Below, piece by piece: positions 18,756 through 27,800 of a stretch of DNA of 64,000 nt. The stretch comes from Actinomycetota bacterium (lineage in GTDB: Bacteria; Actinomycetota; Actinomycetes; Actinomycetales; Microbacteriaceae). The stretch is from NCBI GenBank assembly GCA_018268515.1, contig JAFDWK010000016.1, positions 32,112 through 96,111 on the forward strand, given 5' to 3'. A program made the translations under genes and the position numbers. The notes beneath the pieces were generated by a model that saw only the letters and a program-made list of their open reading frames with translations, was not told where the DNA came from and searched no databases. How positions within the stretch are numbered: the stretch's first letter is position 1; every line of letters starts with the position of its first letter.

Positions 18756-18796
18756 ATACCCCGGGGAGTATCAATGTAACATACTCCCGGGGGTAT
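18756..18796. promoter_or_regulatory. Paired CsoR/CstR-type operators with divergent promoters
   Basis: Two near-identical GC-rich palindromes, ATACCCCGGGGAGTAT (18756-18771) and ATACTCCCGGGGGTAT (18781-18796), lie exactly 25 bp apart between the divergent genes. TAC-C/G-run-GTA palindromes are the known operator type of CsoR/CstR repressors. The repressor's -10 (TATACT, 18794-18799) overlaps the right operator and ends 7 nt before its ATG, so autoregulation with a leaderless mRNA is predicted. On the minus strand GATACT overlaps the left operator. Confidence 0.75.
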
Positions 18797-18806
18797 ACTG
18801 AACGGT

Positions 18807-19121
18807 ATGAGCGACATCGACAGGACCCAGGAGATCGCCGCAGAGCGGATGGATGCGGCGGGGCACGACGCGGAGGCGGTGCGCAAGATCGCGAACCGTC
18901 TGCGCCGTGCGCACGGTCAGCTGGGGGCTGTGATCGGCGCCGTCGAAGCGGGGGAGGACTGCCGTGTGATCGTGCAGCAGCTCTCGGCGGTCACGAAGGC
19001 GCTGGACCGCGCTGGTTTCCTCGTGATCTCCACTGCGCTGCGCGAGTGCCTGACCGCACCCGATGGCGGCGGATCCCCGAGTCCCGAGGAGCTGGAGAAG
19101 CTCTTCCTCTCGCTCGCCTGA
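18807..19121 (+). CDS. CsoR-family repressor, probable persulfide sensor (CstR-like)
   Basis: 104 aa, DUF156/CsoR fold: RKIANRLRRAHGQLGAVIGA (helix 1), EDCRVIVQQLSAVTKALDRA (helix 2). The copper site of CsoR is Cys-x24-His-x3-Cys. Here the two Cys are present (C52 and C81, spacing 29 as in the family), but the His position is Ala77. Loss of that His with both Cys kept is the pattern of CstR persulfide sensors, which form Cys-Cys' tri- or tetrasulfide links. With a divergent CoADR-rhodanese operon and two operators, a sulfur-stress repressor is more likely than a copper one. Distinguishing the two rests on the missing His and the context. Confidence 0.85.
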   Translation: MSDIDRTQEIAAERMDAAGHDAEAVRKIANRLRRAHGQLGAVIGAVEAGEDCRVIVQQLSAVTKALDRAGFLVISTALRECLTAPDGGGSPSPEELEKLFLSLA

Positions 19122-19191
19122 CTCCGCCTGAGGGGCACGCAGGCGGCGCTGCCTGCCGGCCGCCCGCGCGCCGGATCTCGCAGGCGTCGGG

Positions 19192-19479
19192 TCAGACGCC
19201 GAGGGTCGCGCGCTTGTGTGCGTCGGCGGCGCCGCGCACCTGCGTGAGGACCACGGCCGCCACCGCGGAGACCACGACGGCCCCGCCGAGGGCGAGCAGC
19301 CACAGCCAGACGCCGGACTCCTTGAGCCCCGCCCACTGCCCGAGCGCGTAGGCCGCCGCGGCCACGGCCGTCGCGATCGCCGGTGCGAGGGCCACGCCGC
19401 GCCGGTCACGGTGCGGGATGAGGTAGTGCACGGCCACGCCCAGCGCGCAGGCGGCGATCAGTGCGAGCAGGATGTACAT
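19192..19479 (-). CDS. Small membrane protein, unknown
   Basis: 95 aa. Three hydrophobic helices: YILLALIAACALGVAVHYLI, VALAPAIATAVAAAAYALGQ and VWLWLLALGGAVVVSAVAAV, with a basic loop PHRDRRG and a basic C-terminal end. I do not recognise the family, though small actinobacterial membrane proteins of this look often follow DUF3107. Start is ATG 19479, 14 nt after the DUF3107 stop, so the two are probably co-transcribed. Confidence 0.65.
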   Translation of the reverse strand: MYILLALIAACALGVAVHYLIPHRDRRGVALAPAIATAVAAAAYALGQWAGLKESGVWLWLLALGGAVVVSAVAAVVLTQVRGAADAHKRATLGV

Positions 19480-19493
19480 GCGGTGCCCCGGTG

Positions 19494-19718
19494 TCAGGCG
19501 ACGAAGCCGACGCGGCGGGACTCTTCGGTCCCGAGCTCCACGTAGCCGAGATTCGCCGTCGGCACGATGTAGGAGTTGCCCTTGGTGTCGTTCAGCGTCA
19601 CGTGGCTCGCACCCTGGTCGAGGGCGCCGGTGATCTGGGCGCGCACGTCGGAGGCGTCGGCCGAGGTCTCGAAGCTGAGCTCGCGGCCGGTGTTGATGAT
19701 GCCGATGCGGATCTCCAC
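19494..19718 (-). CDS. DUF3107 family protein
   Basis: 74 aa. The sequence pattern EIRIGIINTGRELSFET, ASHVTLNDTKGNSYIVPTAN and GYVELGTEESRRVGFVA fits DUF3107, a small actinobacterial ATP-binding-like family (mycobacterial TB9.4 type) found beside RhlE and AdnAB genes. The start is GTG 19718, with AAGGAG 6 nt upstream; the longer frame reaching 19985 has no ribosome binding site and an unnatural composition. Function unknown. Confidence 0.85.
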   Translation of the reverse strand: MEIRIGIINTGRELSFETSADASDVRAQITGALDQGASHVTLNDTKGNSYIVPTANLGYVELGTEESRRVGFVA

Positions 19719-20051
19719 GGAATGCTCCTTGAAAAGTTGAGGTCCCGTCACTCTATCGCGGAGGTCGAGGGGCGGGACCGCGAGCGCCGCGGTGTTCGCC
19801 GAGGGCGTTTGCGAGGCCGGGAGTGTCGATGACGAGCTCTCGCCGCTCTGTGTCGGGAACGTGCCGCCGGCCGACGTCGGCGGCCTCGGGAAAGATGACA
19901 CTGACAATGCGACGCCGGACGAATCCGACCGGTCCCAGGTCGTCTTCCAATACACGCTGGCGCGGGCGATCCGCAATCGGCTCATGAAGATGGCGGTGAC
20001 CCCGCACTGAGATCGCGTACACGATTTGCGCGTCGTGCTCGGTGGGGTGAG
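19719..20051. other. Non-coding stretch between DUF3107 and DUF222-HNH gene 2, with a faint GTPase-like remnant
   Basis: No intact gene is visible. On the minus strand about 19755-19880 translates to a piece reading GRRHVPDTERRELVIDTPGL then ANALGEHRG, which loosely resembles the switch II region of the ribosome GTPase RsgA (GRHTTT..REL..IDTPG). No start, Walker A or zinc site accompanies it, so it could be a decayed fragment or chance. Confidence 0.3.
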
Positions 20052-20098
20052 GTGCAGGATATTCCCAGATCCGGGGATGAAATCGGGTCCGAGTAATA

Positions 20099-20127
20099 TC
20101 GAATCTATCTTCGAATCCTGGTAGAAT
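20099..20127 (+). promoter_or_regulatory. LexA-box-like operator and -10 of DUF222-HNH gene 2
   Basis: TCGAATCTATCTTCGA at 20099-20114 matches TCGAAC-N4-GTTCGA at 10 of 12 positions. The -10 TAGAAT (20122-20127) follows 7 nt later and ends 6 nt before the ATG. The region back to about 20052 is homologous to the same region of gene 3. Confidence 0.65.
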
Positions 20128-20133
20128 CAGAGC

Positions 20134-21468
20134 ATGACCAGCACCCTTGATCCGCTTCTGGAGGCCACTCGGCTTCTGACGGCGGTGTGGGGTGATGCAG
20201 GGTCCGGTTCGGGCCTGTCGAGGGCACAGCTGGTCGCGGTGAACGATGCGATCGGGCAGCTGAGGCGGACCACGGATGCGGTGCATGCGGAAGTCGCGGC
20301 GGGCATCGCACACGAGTCGCGGCGAGAGCTCGGGCCGGAGTCCCTCGCCAAACAGCAGGGGTTCCGGGGTGCGGCGCAACTGATCGCGACCACGACCGGG
20401 GCCTCGGTCGGCGACGCGGCTCGGCTGGTGAAGGTCGGGGAAGCGACCGCACCGCGAACGAACCTGATCGGTGAGCAATTGCCGGCGAAGTTCCCCGCGA
20501 TACGGGAGGCGTTGTCGGCGGGGCGGATCGGGGCGGCTGCCGCGAGCGCGCTTATCGGCTTCCTGGATCGGATGATCGTGAAAGTCGGCCATGCGGTCGT
20601 CGCGGAGGCAGAGGGGCTGCTGGTCGCGAAGGCGCCCGGGCTGTCACTGGACGAGGTGCGGCGGATGCTCACCCGGATGGAGGCATATCTGGATCCGGAC
20701 GGTGTCGCACCTCGCGAAGACGAAGCGCGGGCGCGGGCGTCGCTGAGCATGTTCGAGCGGGACGGGATGCTTCACTTGAACGCGATCCTGGATCCGGCCC
20801 GGGCGGCGGCGGTGAAGACCGCGATCGAAGGATTCGTGTCCGCACAGTTCGCCGCCCGGCGCGACCGCGGGACGGAGCTGGCGGATGCGGACCGGCGCAC
20901 GGTCGCCCAGATCCAGGCCGACGCGCTCGCCCACTTCGCCGAGCACGCGCTGACGTGTCTGAAGAATAAGGCGCTGAACGGGGCGACGGTGATCGTCCGC
21001 GTGAACGCCACAGAGCTGGCCAACGGGACCGGGTACGGGCTCATCGACGGGCTCGATCAGCCGGTCAGCATCCACACTGCCCGCCGCATCGCCGGCAATG
21101 GCATCGTGCAGGACTGGCTCTGCGGACGCAACGGGGAGATCCTGCACTGGGGCCGCCAACGTCGCCTGCTCACCGAGGCCCAGAAACTCGCCCTCCGGGA
21201 CCGCGACGGCGGATGCGCGTTCTGCGGACTCCCACCCGGGATGACCAAAGCCCACCACATCGCCTGGTGGAAACGCGACCACGGCAGCACAGACCTCGAC
21301 AATGGAGTGCTGCTGTGTGAGACCTGTCACCACCTCATCCACGACAACGACTGGACCATCCACGTCGACGGGACCGGGCTTCGCGCGAACGTCTGGTTCC
21401 TGCCCCCACCCGGAACCGGCGGATCACCCCGCCTCGGCGGAAGAGCACGCACCGAACACATCGCTTGA
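20134..21468 (+). CDS. DUF222 / HNH endonuclease protein (13E12-repeat family), copy 2
   Basis: 444 aa. DUF222 helical domain (residues ~20-330) followed by a complete HNH motif: CAFCGLPPGMTKAHHIAWW, then NGVLLCETCHHLIHDNDW, i.e. CxxC...HH...N...CxxC-H-H-xxx-H. It is about 80-85% identical by eye to the copy at 53.5 kb and much more distant from the copy at 6.7 kb. Homology between the two close copies stops right after the stop codon and ~80 bp before the ATG. It sits 114 bp upstream of adnA and points the same way, but adnA has its own -10. Likely DNA-acting, SOS-induced; biochemical role unknown. Confidence 0.85.
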   Translation: MTSTLDPLLEATRLLTAVWGDAGSGSGLSRAQLVAVNDAIGQLRRTTDAVHAEVAAGIAHESRRELGPESLAKQQGFRGAAQLIATTTGASVGDAARLVKVGEATAPRTNLIGEQLPAKFPAIREALSAGRIGAAAASALIGFLDRMIVKVGHAVVAEAEGLLVAKAPGLSLDEVRRMLTRMEAYLDPDGVAPREDEARARASLSMFERDGMLHLNAILDPARAAAVKTAIEGFVSAQFAARRDRGTELADADRRTVAQIQADALAHFAEHALTCLKNKALNGATVIVRVNATELANGTGYGLIDGLDQPVSIHTARRIAGNGIVQDWLCGRNGEILHWGRQRRLLTEAQKLALRDRDGGCAFCGLPPGMTKAHHIAWWKRDHGSTDLDNGVLLCETCHHLIHDNDWTIHVDGTGLRANVWFLPPPGTGGSPRLGGRARTEHIA

Positions 21469-21529
21469 ACGGCCGCAGAGCGTGTGTTTCGTCTCGGTCG
21501 CGCTGTGGCGTGTCCTCGCACGGCAGCCT

Positions 21530-21576
21530 GAGGCGTCGACGCCTCCACGGCAGATGTCGGCCCTGGCCGATAGCGT
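21530..21576 (+). promoter_or_regulatory. adnA promoter region with a 16-bp palindrome
   Basis: GAGGCGTCGACGCCTC (21530-21545) is a perfect palindrome 25 bp upstream of the -10 TAGCGT (21571-21576). The -10 ends 6 nt before the adnA ATG. The palindrome could be an operator; no LexA box is seen here. Confidence 0.4.
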
Positions 21577-21582
21577 GGGAGC

Positions 21583-24500
21583 ATGCCCGCACCGCTTGTC
21601 CCCACCCCTGCGCAGGCGGCCGTCATCGACGCTCCCCCGACCGCGGTCGGCACCGTGATCGGAGGACCGGGCACGGGCAAGACGCATGCGCTCGTGGAGC
21701 GGGTGGCGGAGCTGCTCGAGCGCGGCCTCGCACCGGAGCAGGTGCTCGCGCTCACCCCGAGCAGGCAGGCGGCCACCGCCCTGCGCGACCGGATCGGGGT
21801 GCGCGTGCGGGTCGCGACGCCGGGGCCGCTGGCGCGCTCGCTGGGCTCGTTCGCATTCCAGCTGGTGCGCGGCACGATGGTGCACGCCGGTCTCGAGCCG
21901 CCCGCGCTGCTCACCGGCGCGGATCAGGACCGGATCATCGCGGATCTGCTCGCCGGCGAGGCCGAGGACGAGCGCGACGGCGCCCGCAGTCGCTGGCCGG
22001 AGAACCTGGGTGCCACGGTGCGCTCGTCCCGGGCGTTCCGCTCCGAGCTGCGCGCCTTCCTCGCGGAGTGCACCGAACTGGGGGTGGGTCCCGCCGAGCT
22101 GGAGGCCTCCGAGCGCCCTGCATGGAACGCCGTGGGATCCTTCGCGCTGTCCTACCGCGGCGTGCTGGACCGCGCCCGGGCCGCGCACCGGGACGCCGCC
22201 GATCTGCTCGCGGAGGCCGCCGCGATCCTGCGCACCGCCGCCCCCGAGGCGCTGGGCCCGCTCGGGGCGCTGCGTGCCGTGCTCATCGACGACGCCCAGG
22301 AGCTCACCGCGGGCGGAGTGGCGCTGGTCGCCGCCCTGCGCGCGCGCGGCGTCGCGGTGCTGGCCTTCGGGGATCCGGACATCTCCTCCGGGGCGTTCCG
22401 CGGGGCGGGGCCCGAGCTGTTCGCGCGGCTTGCGACCATGCTCGGCGACGTGCACGTGCTCGACGAGCCGCATCGGCAGGATCCGCCGCTCACCGCGCTC
22501 ACCCGCACGGTCGTGCAGACGATCGGCGTGTCGGGTCGCGTCGAGCACCGCCGTGCGCCGGGGATGGTCGGCGGCGACGGCCCGGGGGACGCCGTTCAGG
22601 CGTTCCTCGCACCCTCGCCGCACGAGGAGCACGACCTTATCGCGCGGACGCTGCGCGAGTGGCATCTGCTGCACGGCATCGGCTGGGAGCGGATGGCCGT
22701 CATCGCGCACGACACCCGCCAGGTCGCGGCCCTCGAGGCGGAGCTCGCGGCCCGCGAGGTGCCCACCCGCGCCGCAGGCGTGCAGCGCCCGCTCGGCAGC
22801 GAGACGGTCGTGCGCGACATCGTCGGAATCGTGCGGCTCGCGCTCACCGACCCGGCGGAGCGCGATCCGCAGCTGCTCGCCGAGGCGCTGCGCACGCCCT
22901 TCGGCGGGCTGGACGGGGTGGGCCTGCGGCGGCTGCGCGCGCGCCTGCGGCATCTCGAGCTGGAGGCCGGCGGATCCGCGCCCGCCCGACTGCTGCTCCG
23001 CGACGGCATCGCGGAGCCCGCCCGGCTCGCGCGGGTCGACACCGCCGAGGCGCGCACCGCCGACCGGTTCGGCACGGTGCTGCACGAGGTGCGCGAGGGC
23101 CGGCAGCGCGGCGAGACGATCCACGAGCTGCTCTGGCGGGTGTGGGACGGCGCCCGCGCCGCCGACGGCCGGCGCCTGTCCGCCGCGTGGCAGGAGGCCG
23201 CGGACGCCCCGGGGGGAGCGGAGGCCTCCCGCGCGCTGGACGCCCTCGTGGCGCTGTTCGACGCCGCCAAGCGCTCCGTCGAGCGCGCACCGGAGAAGGG
23301 GCCCGAGGCGTTCATCCACGACATCCTCGACAGCGAGGTGCCCGAGGACTCGCTGTCCGCTCCGGAGCGCCCCGCCACCGTCACCCTGATGACCCCCGCG
23401 ACCGCGCTGGGAACCGAGTTCGACGCCGTCGTGATCGCCGGCGTGCAGGACGGCGTGTGGCCGAATGTGCGGCTGCGCGGCGGGCTCCTGGAGACCTGGC
23501 GACTCGGCGAGGCGGTCGCCGCCGCACGCTCGGGCGAACCCGAGCACGAGCACTCCACCCTCGACCGGCGCCGCGCGGCGCTGCACGACGAGCTGCGCCT
23601 GTTCGTGCGGGCGATCTCCCGCGCCCGGCACCGGCTCCTGGTCACGGCGGTCGACGACGACGATCAGAGCCCGAGCGCGTTCTTCGGGTTCCTGCCGGAT
23701 CCGCTGCCGGTGCAGGAGCGGCATGCGCACCCGCTGACGCTGCGCGGACTGGTCGCGCGGCACCGTCGCGTGCTGACCACCTCGACGGATCCGGCAGCGC
23801 GCGCCGAGGCGGCGGGCCAACTGCGCCTGCTCGCCGAGGCCGAGGTGCCGGGAGCGGATCCGGACGGCTGGTTCGGGGTGCGCGCGCCGTCGGAGGATCA
23901 GCCGCTGCGGGATCTGGAGACCGGATCCGTGTCGGTCTCCCCGTCCCGGCTCGAGGCGTTCGAGGAGTGCGGGGTGAACTGGGCGGTCGCGGCCCTCGGC
24001 GGCGACACCGTGGCTCCGCCCTCGGCCGGGATCGGCACGATCGTGCATGCCGCCATGGAGCATGTGCCGGACGGCGACCTCGAGGCGATGCGCCGCGTCC
24101 TCGACGAACGCTGGGGCGAGCTCGACTTCGAGACGCCGTGGATCGACGCCAAGGAGCGCCGCCGGGCCGACCTGTACCTGCAGCGCCTGCACGGCTATCT
24201 GGCCGAGGTGCGGCGCGAGGGCGGACGCGTGGTCGCGTCCGAGGGCGGGTTCCGCTTCGCCGTCGACCTCGCGTCGGAGCCGGCGGCGCATCCGGTCGAT
24301 CCGGACGACCTGTCGCAGCAGGCGGTCGTGAGCGGCTACATCGACCGGGTCGAGGCGTATCCGTCCGGCTCGGGGGAACACGAGGCCGCGCGCGGACGCA
24401 CCTGGCGCACCATGGCGGAGGGCAGTGCCGGCGAGCGCGTCGTCGTGGTGGATCTGAAGACCGGCAAGTACGAGCCGGAGACGGAAGCGAAGGTGGTGGA

Positions 24501-24807
24501 GCACGCCCAGCTGGCGGCGTATCAGCTCGCGGTCGAGCAGGGCCAGGTGGAGGGCGCGGATCCCGCCGCGCTCGCCGGGGCACGCCTCGTGCTCGTGGCG
24601 CAGACGATCGGTCAGAGCCCGTATCGCGTCGCGCATCAGCACCGGCTGGGCGATGACGCACGGGCGGCGTTCCTGGAGCGGGTGGCAGAGGCGGGGCGCG
24701 GCATGGCCGCATCCAGCTTCACGGCGCAGGTGGAGGCGCACTGCGCCGACACCCAGGTGCGGATCAGCCCGTGCCGGATCCACACGATCCCGGCGGTGAG
24801 CGCGTGA
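21583..24807 (+). CDS. adnA: AdnA-like helicase-nuclease subunit
   Basis: 1074 aa. N-terminal SF1 motor with Walker A VIGGPGTGKTHALVERV (~28-40) and VLALTPSRQAATALRDRI; motif II reads VLIDDAQELT rather than DEYQDT. Later blocks VTLMTPATALGTEFDAVVIA and LRLFVRAISRARHRLLVTAV correspond to motifs V-VI. The C-terminal PD-(D/E)XK (RecB-like) nuclease shows GTIVHAAMEH, VVVVDLKTGKYEP and the helix VVEHAQLAAYQLAVEQG. AdnAB is the actinobacterial end-resecting motor-nuclease heterodimer, with AdnA carrying a weak or non-motor ATPase and an active nuclease. The changed motif II fits this. The stop overlaps the adnB start by 4 nt. Confidence 0.9.
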   Translation: MPAPLVPTPAQAAVIDAPPTAVGTVIGGPGTGKTHALVERVAELLERGLAPEQVLALTPSRQAATALRDRIGVRVRVATPGPLARSLGSFAFQLVRGTMVHAGLEPPALLTGADQDRIIADLLAGEAEDERDGARSRWPENLGATVRSSRAFRSELRAFLAECTELGVGPAELEASERPAWNAVGSFALSYRGVLDRARAAHRDAADLLAEAAAILRTAAPEALGPLGALRAVLIDDAQELTAGGVALVAALRARGVAVLAFGDPDISSGAFRGAGPELFARLATMLGDVHVLDEPHRQDPPLTALTRTVVQTIGVSGRVEHRRAPGMVGGDGPGDAVQAFLAPSPHEEHDLIARTLREWHLLHGIGWERMAVIAHDTRQVAALEAELAAREVPTRAAGVQRPLGSETVVRDIVGIVRLALTDPAERDPQLLAEALRTPFGGLDGVGLRRLRARLRHLELEAGGSAPARLLLRDGIAEPARLARVDTAEARTADRFGTVLHEVREGRQRGETIHELLWRVWDGARAADGRRLSAAWQEAADAPGGAEASRALDALVALFDAAKRSVERAPEKGPEAFIHDILDSEVPEDSLSAPERPATVTLMTPATALGTEFDAVVIAGVQDGVWPNVRLRGGLLETWRLGEAVAAARSGEPEHEHSTLDRRRAALHDELRLFVRAISRARHRLLVTAVDDDDQSPSAFFGFLPDPLPVQERHAHPLTLRGLVARHRRVLTTSTDPAARAEAAGQLRLLAEAEVPGADPDGWFGVRAPSEDQPLRDLETGSVSVSPSRLEAFEECGVNWAVAALGGDTVAPPSAGIGTIVHAAMEHVPDGDLEAMRRVLDERWGELDFETPWIDAKERRRADLYLQRLHGYLAEVRREGGRVVASEGGFRFAVDLASEPAAHPVDPDDLSQQAVVSGYIDRVEAYPSGSGEHEAARGRTWRTMAEGSAGERVVVVDLKTGKYEPETEAKVVEHAQLAAYQLAVEQGQVEGADPAALAGARLVLVAQTIGQSPYRVAHQHRLGDDARAAFLERVAEAGRGMAASSFTAQVEAHCADTQVRISPCRIHTIPAVSA

Positions 24808-27800
24808 GCGGCACCGCCCTGGTCGCCGGCGACCTCGTCGCCGACGGCTGGGATGACGGTCACGGCATCGCCGCCACCGACATCTCGGCGGCCCTCGGAC
24901 TGCCCACGCCGACCCTCGCCCAGCAGCGCGTGATCGAGGCGCCGCCGACACCCGCCCTGGTCGTCGCCGGCGCGGGCAGCGGCAAGACCGAGACCATGTC
25001 GGGCCGCGTGGTCTGGCTCGTCGCGAACGGCCACGTCGAGCGGGACGAGATCCTCGGCCTCACCTTCACCCGCAAGGCCGCCGGAGAACTCGCCGAGCGG
25101 ATCGCGCTGCGCCTGGACCGCATCGACGAATACGGCCGCCGCGGCCTGCTGCCCCACCTTCCGGAGATCGTCCGCACTGGCGCGCTGGACCGGGTCCGGG
25201 CGGCGACGAGTCCCGCGCAGCGCGCGACGGTGCAGCGCGAGGTGCTGGACGACCTCGCCGTGCGGTTCGGCACCGGCTGGGATCCGACGGCGCCCCGGGA
25301 CGCGGCGGACCTCATCATCCGGCCGCGCGTGTCGACCTACAACGCCTTCGCGGACGGGATCGTGCGCGAGCATGCGGCGCACATCGGCCGCGACCCCGAC
25401 TCCGCCATGCTCAGCCAGTCGGCGTCGTGGCTCATCGCCCGCGCGGTGGTTCTGCGTGCGGACATCCCCGGGCTCGACGAGGTGGACCGCTCGCTGAACG
25501 GCGTGATCGACGCCGTGCAGCGCCTCGCGGGCGATGTGCTCGACCATCGCGTCGACCTGGATGCGATGGTGCGCATCGCGGTCGGGCAGGCCGACGACTT
25601 CGCGCCCTACACGGGCAACGCCGATGTGGCCAAGGCCGTGGCCAATCTGGGCACGATGCCGATCCTCGCGGATCTGGTCCGCGAGTACATCGCCGAGAAG
25701 GGCCGCCGCGGGGTGCTCGACTTCGCCGATCAGGTGGGCGGCGCCTTCGACATCGTGCAGGCATCGCCCGAGGTGCGCGCCGAACTGCGCGCGCAGCATC
25801 GCGTCGTGCTGCTGGACGAGTACCAGGACACCTCCGTCATCCAGACCCGCTTCCTCGCCGCGCTGTTCCAGGGCGGCGCCGTGATGGCCGTGGGCGATCC
25901 GCACCAGTCCATCTACGGCTGGCGCGGCGCGAGCGCCGACAACCTCTATGCGTTCGGGCGCACCTTCGCGGCCGAACCGCAGCGCGCCGAGACCTACAGC
26001 CTGATGACGAGCTGGCGCAACGACGAGCGGATCCTCGACGTCGCCAACCGGGTGCTGCAGCCGCTGCAGCGTCCGGGGCTGGATGTGCCGGCGCTCGAGC
26101 CGCGCCCCGGATCCGGTCGCGGTGCGGTGGATGTGCGCTTCCGCGAGACCGTCGATGACGAGGCGGCCGCCGTCGCCGAGTGGTTCGCCGAGCGCCGCGC
26201 CGCGCACGATGAGGCGGCCGCGGGCGGCCCGCAGGATGCTCGTCGGCACACCGGCGCGATCCTGTTCCGTTCCAAGCGGCATATGCAGACCTTCGCGGGG
26301 GCGCTGGCCGCGAGGGGGATCCCGCACCGGATCCTGGGACTGGGCGGACTGCTCGCCACTCCCGAGGTGGTCGACGTGGTCTCGGCGCTGCGGGTCATCC
26401 ACGACCCCACCGCGGGGTCGGCGCTCATCCGGCTGCTCGTGGGTCCGCGTTTCGCGATCGGCGTGGCCGACATGGCGGCGCTCTACGACCTCGCCCGTGA
26501 GCTCGCGGTGCGCGACGGCGCCCTCGTACCGCTGACGGACGAGCTCAAGCAGCGCCTGCGCTCGTCGCGCGGGGCCGACGAGGCGGTGTCGATCGTGGAC
26601 GCGGTCGACTTCCTCCGCACCGCCCGCGACGACTACCGCCTGCTCGAGCGGATCAGCCCCACCGGACGGGCCCGGCTGCGATCGGCGGGGGAGATGCTGG
26701 AGCGGCTGCGCCGGGCGGCCGGGCAGCCGATCCTCGAGCTGATCCGGACCATCGAGGCCGAGCTGCGGCTGGACATCGAGCTCGCCGTGAACGAGACCCG
26801 GGGGCCGGCGCGGGTCGCCGCGACCCAGCTGCGCGCTTTCGGCGACGAGGTGCGGGCGTTCCTCGTCGCCGACGACCGCGGCACGATCTCGAGCCTGCTC
26901 GCCTGGCTCGACAAGGCGGAGATGACCGACGAGCTCATGCCGCGCACCGAACCGCCGGAGCCCGGGGTGGTGCAGCTGCTCACGATCCACGGCTCCAAGG
27001 GACTGGAATGGGACGCCGTCGCCGTGGTGCGCCTTGTGGAGGACGAGCTGCCGGGGCGGATCTCCGATGCGCAGGGCTGGTTCGGCTTCGGGGTGGTGCC
27101 GTTCGCACTGCGTGGCGACGCCGATGCGCTGCCGCGCTTCACCTGGGATCCGCACTCCGCCAGGGAAGCGGCGGGAGACGATCCCCGCAAGCGAGAGAAA
27201 GCGGCTCTCGACTCGCTCGCGGCGGGCATCACCAAGGCCTACCCCCGGGGCGGAGCGCTGCGGCGGTTCAAGGACGACTACCGCGACTATCAGCGCGCCG
27301 AGGAGCGCCGGCTGGCCTACGTCGCGGTCACCCGGGCGCGCACGGATCTGCTGCTGACCGGGTCGCACTGGTCGGGGCAGAAGAGCATGCGCACGCCCAG
27401 CCCCTACCTGCTCGAGGCGATCGAGGCGCTGGGCCTCGACCCGCTGCCGGATCCCGAATCCGAGGACAACCCGTACGAGGGAGCCGCGCGTACAAGCATC
27501 TGGCCGATGGATCCACTCGGCGGGCGGCGGGAACGCGTCGTCGCCGCCGCAGACGCGGTGCGCCGTGCGATGGCGGATCCGCATCCGCCCGCGCCGAGCG
27601 AGGAGCTCGAACGCCTGCTCGCCGAGCGTGCGGCACGCCGGCGCGGCGTGGTCGCCGATGCCCCGACGCGGGTCCCCGCCTCGCGGTTCAAGGACTATGT
27701 CACCGACTACGCCGGAACGATCCGCGCGCTGACCCGGCCGATGCCGGAGCGGCCCTACCGGCAGACCCGGCTCGGCACGCTGTTCCACGCCTGGGTCGAG

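Noticed and set aside
18807..19121. Copper-sensing CsoR
   Set aside because: Both Cys are present but the required His is Ala77, and the neighbours are sulfur enzymes, not copper transporters; a CstR-like call fits better.
21424..24951. 1175-codon minus-strand frame opposite adnA
   Set aside because: Arg/Ala/Pro-rich antisense frame with no domain; adnA explains the region.
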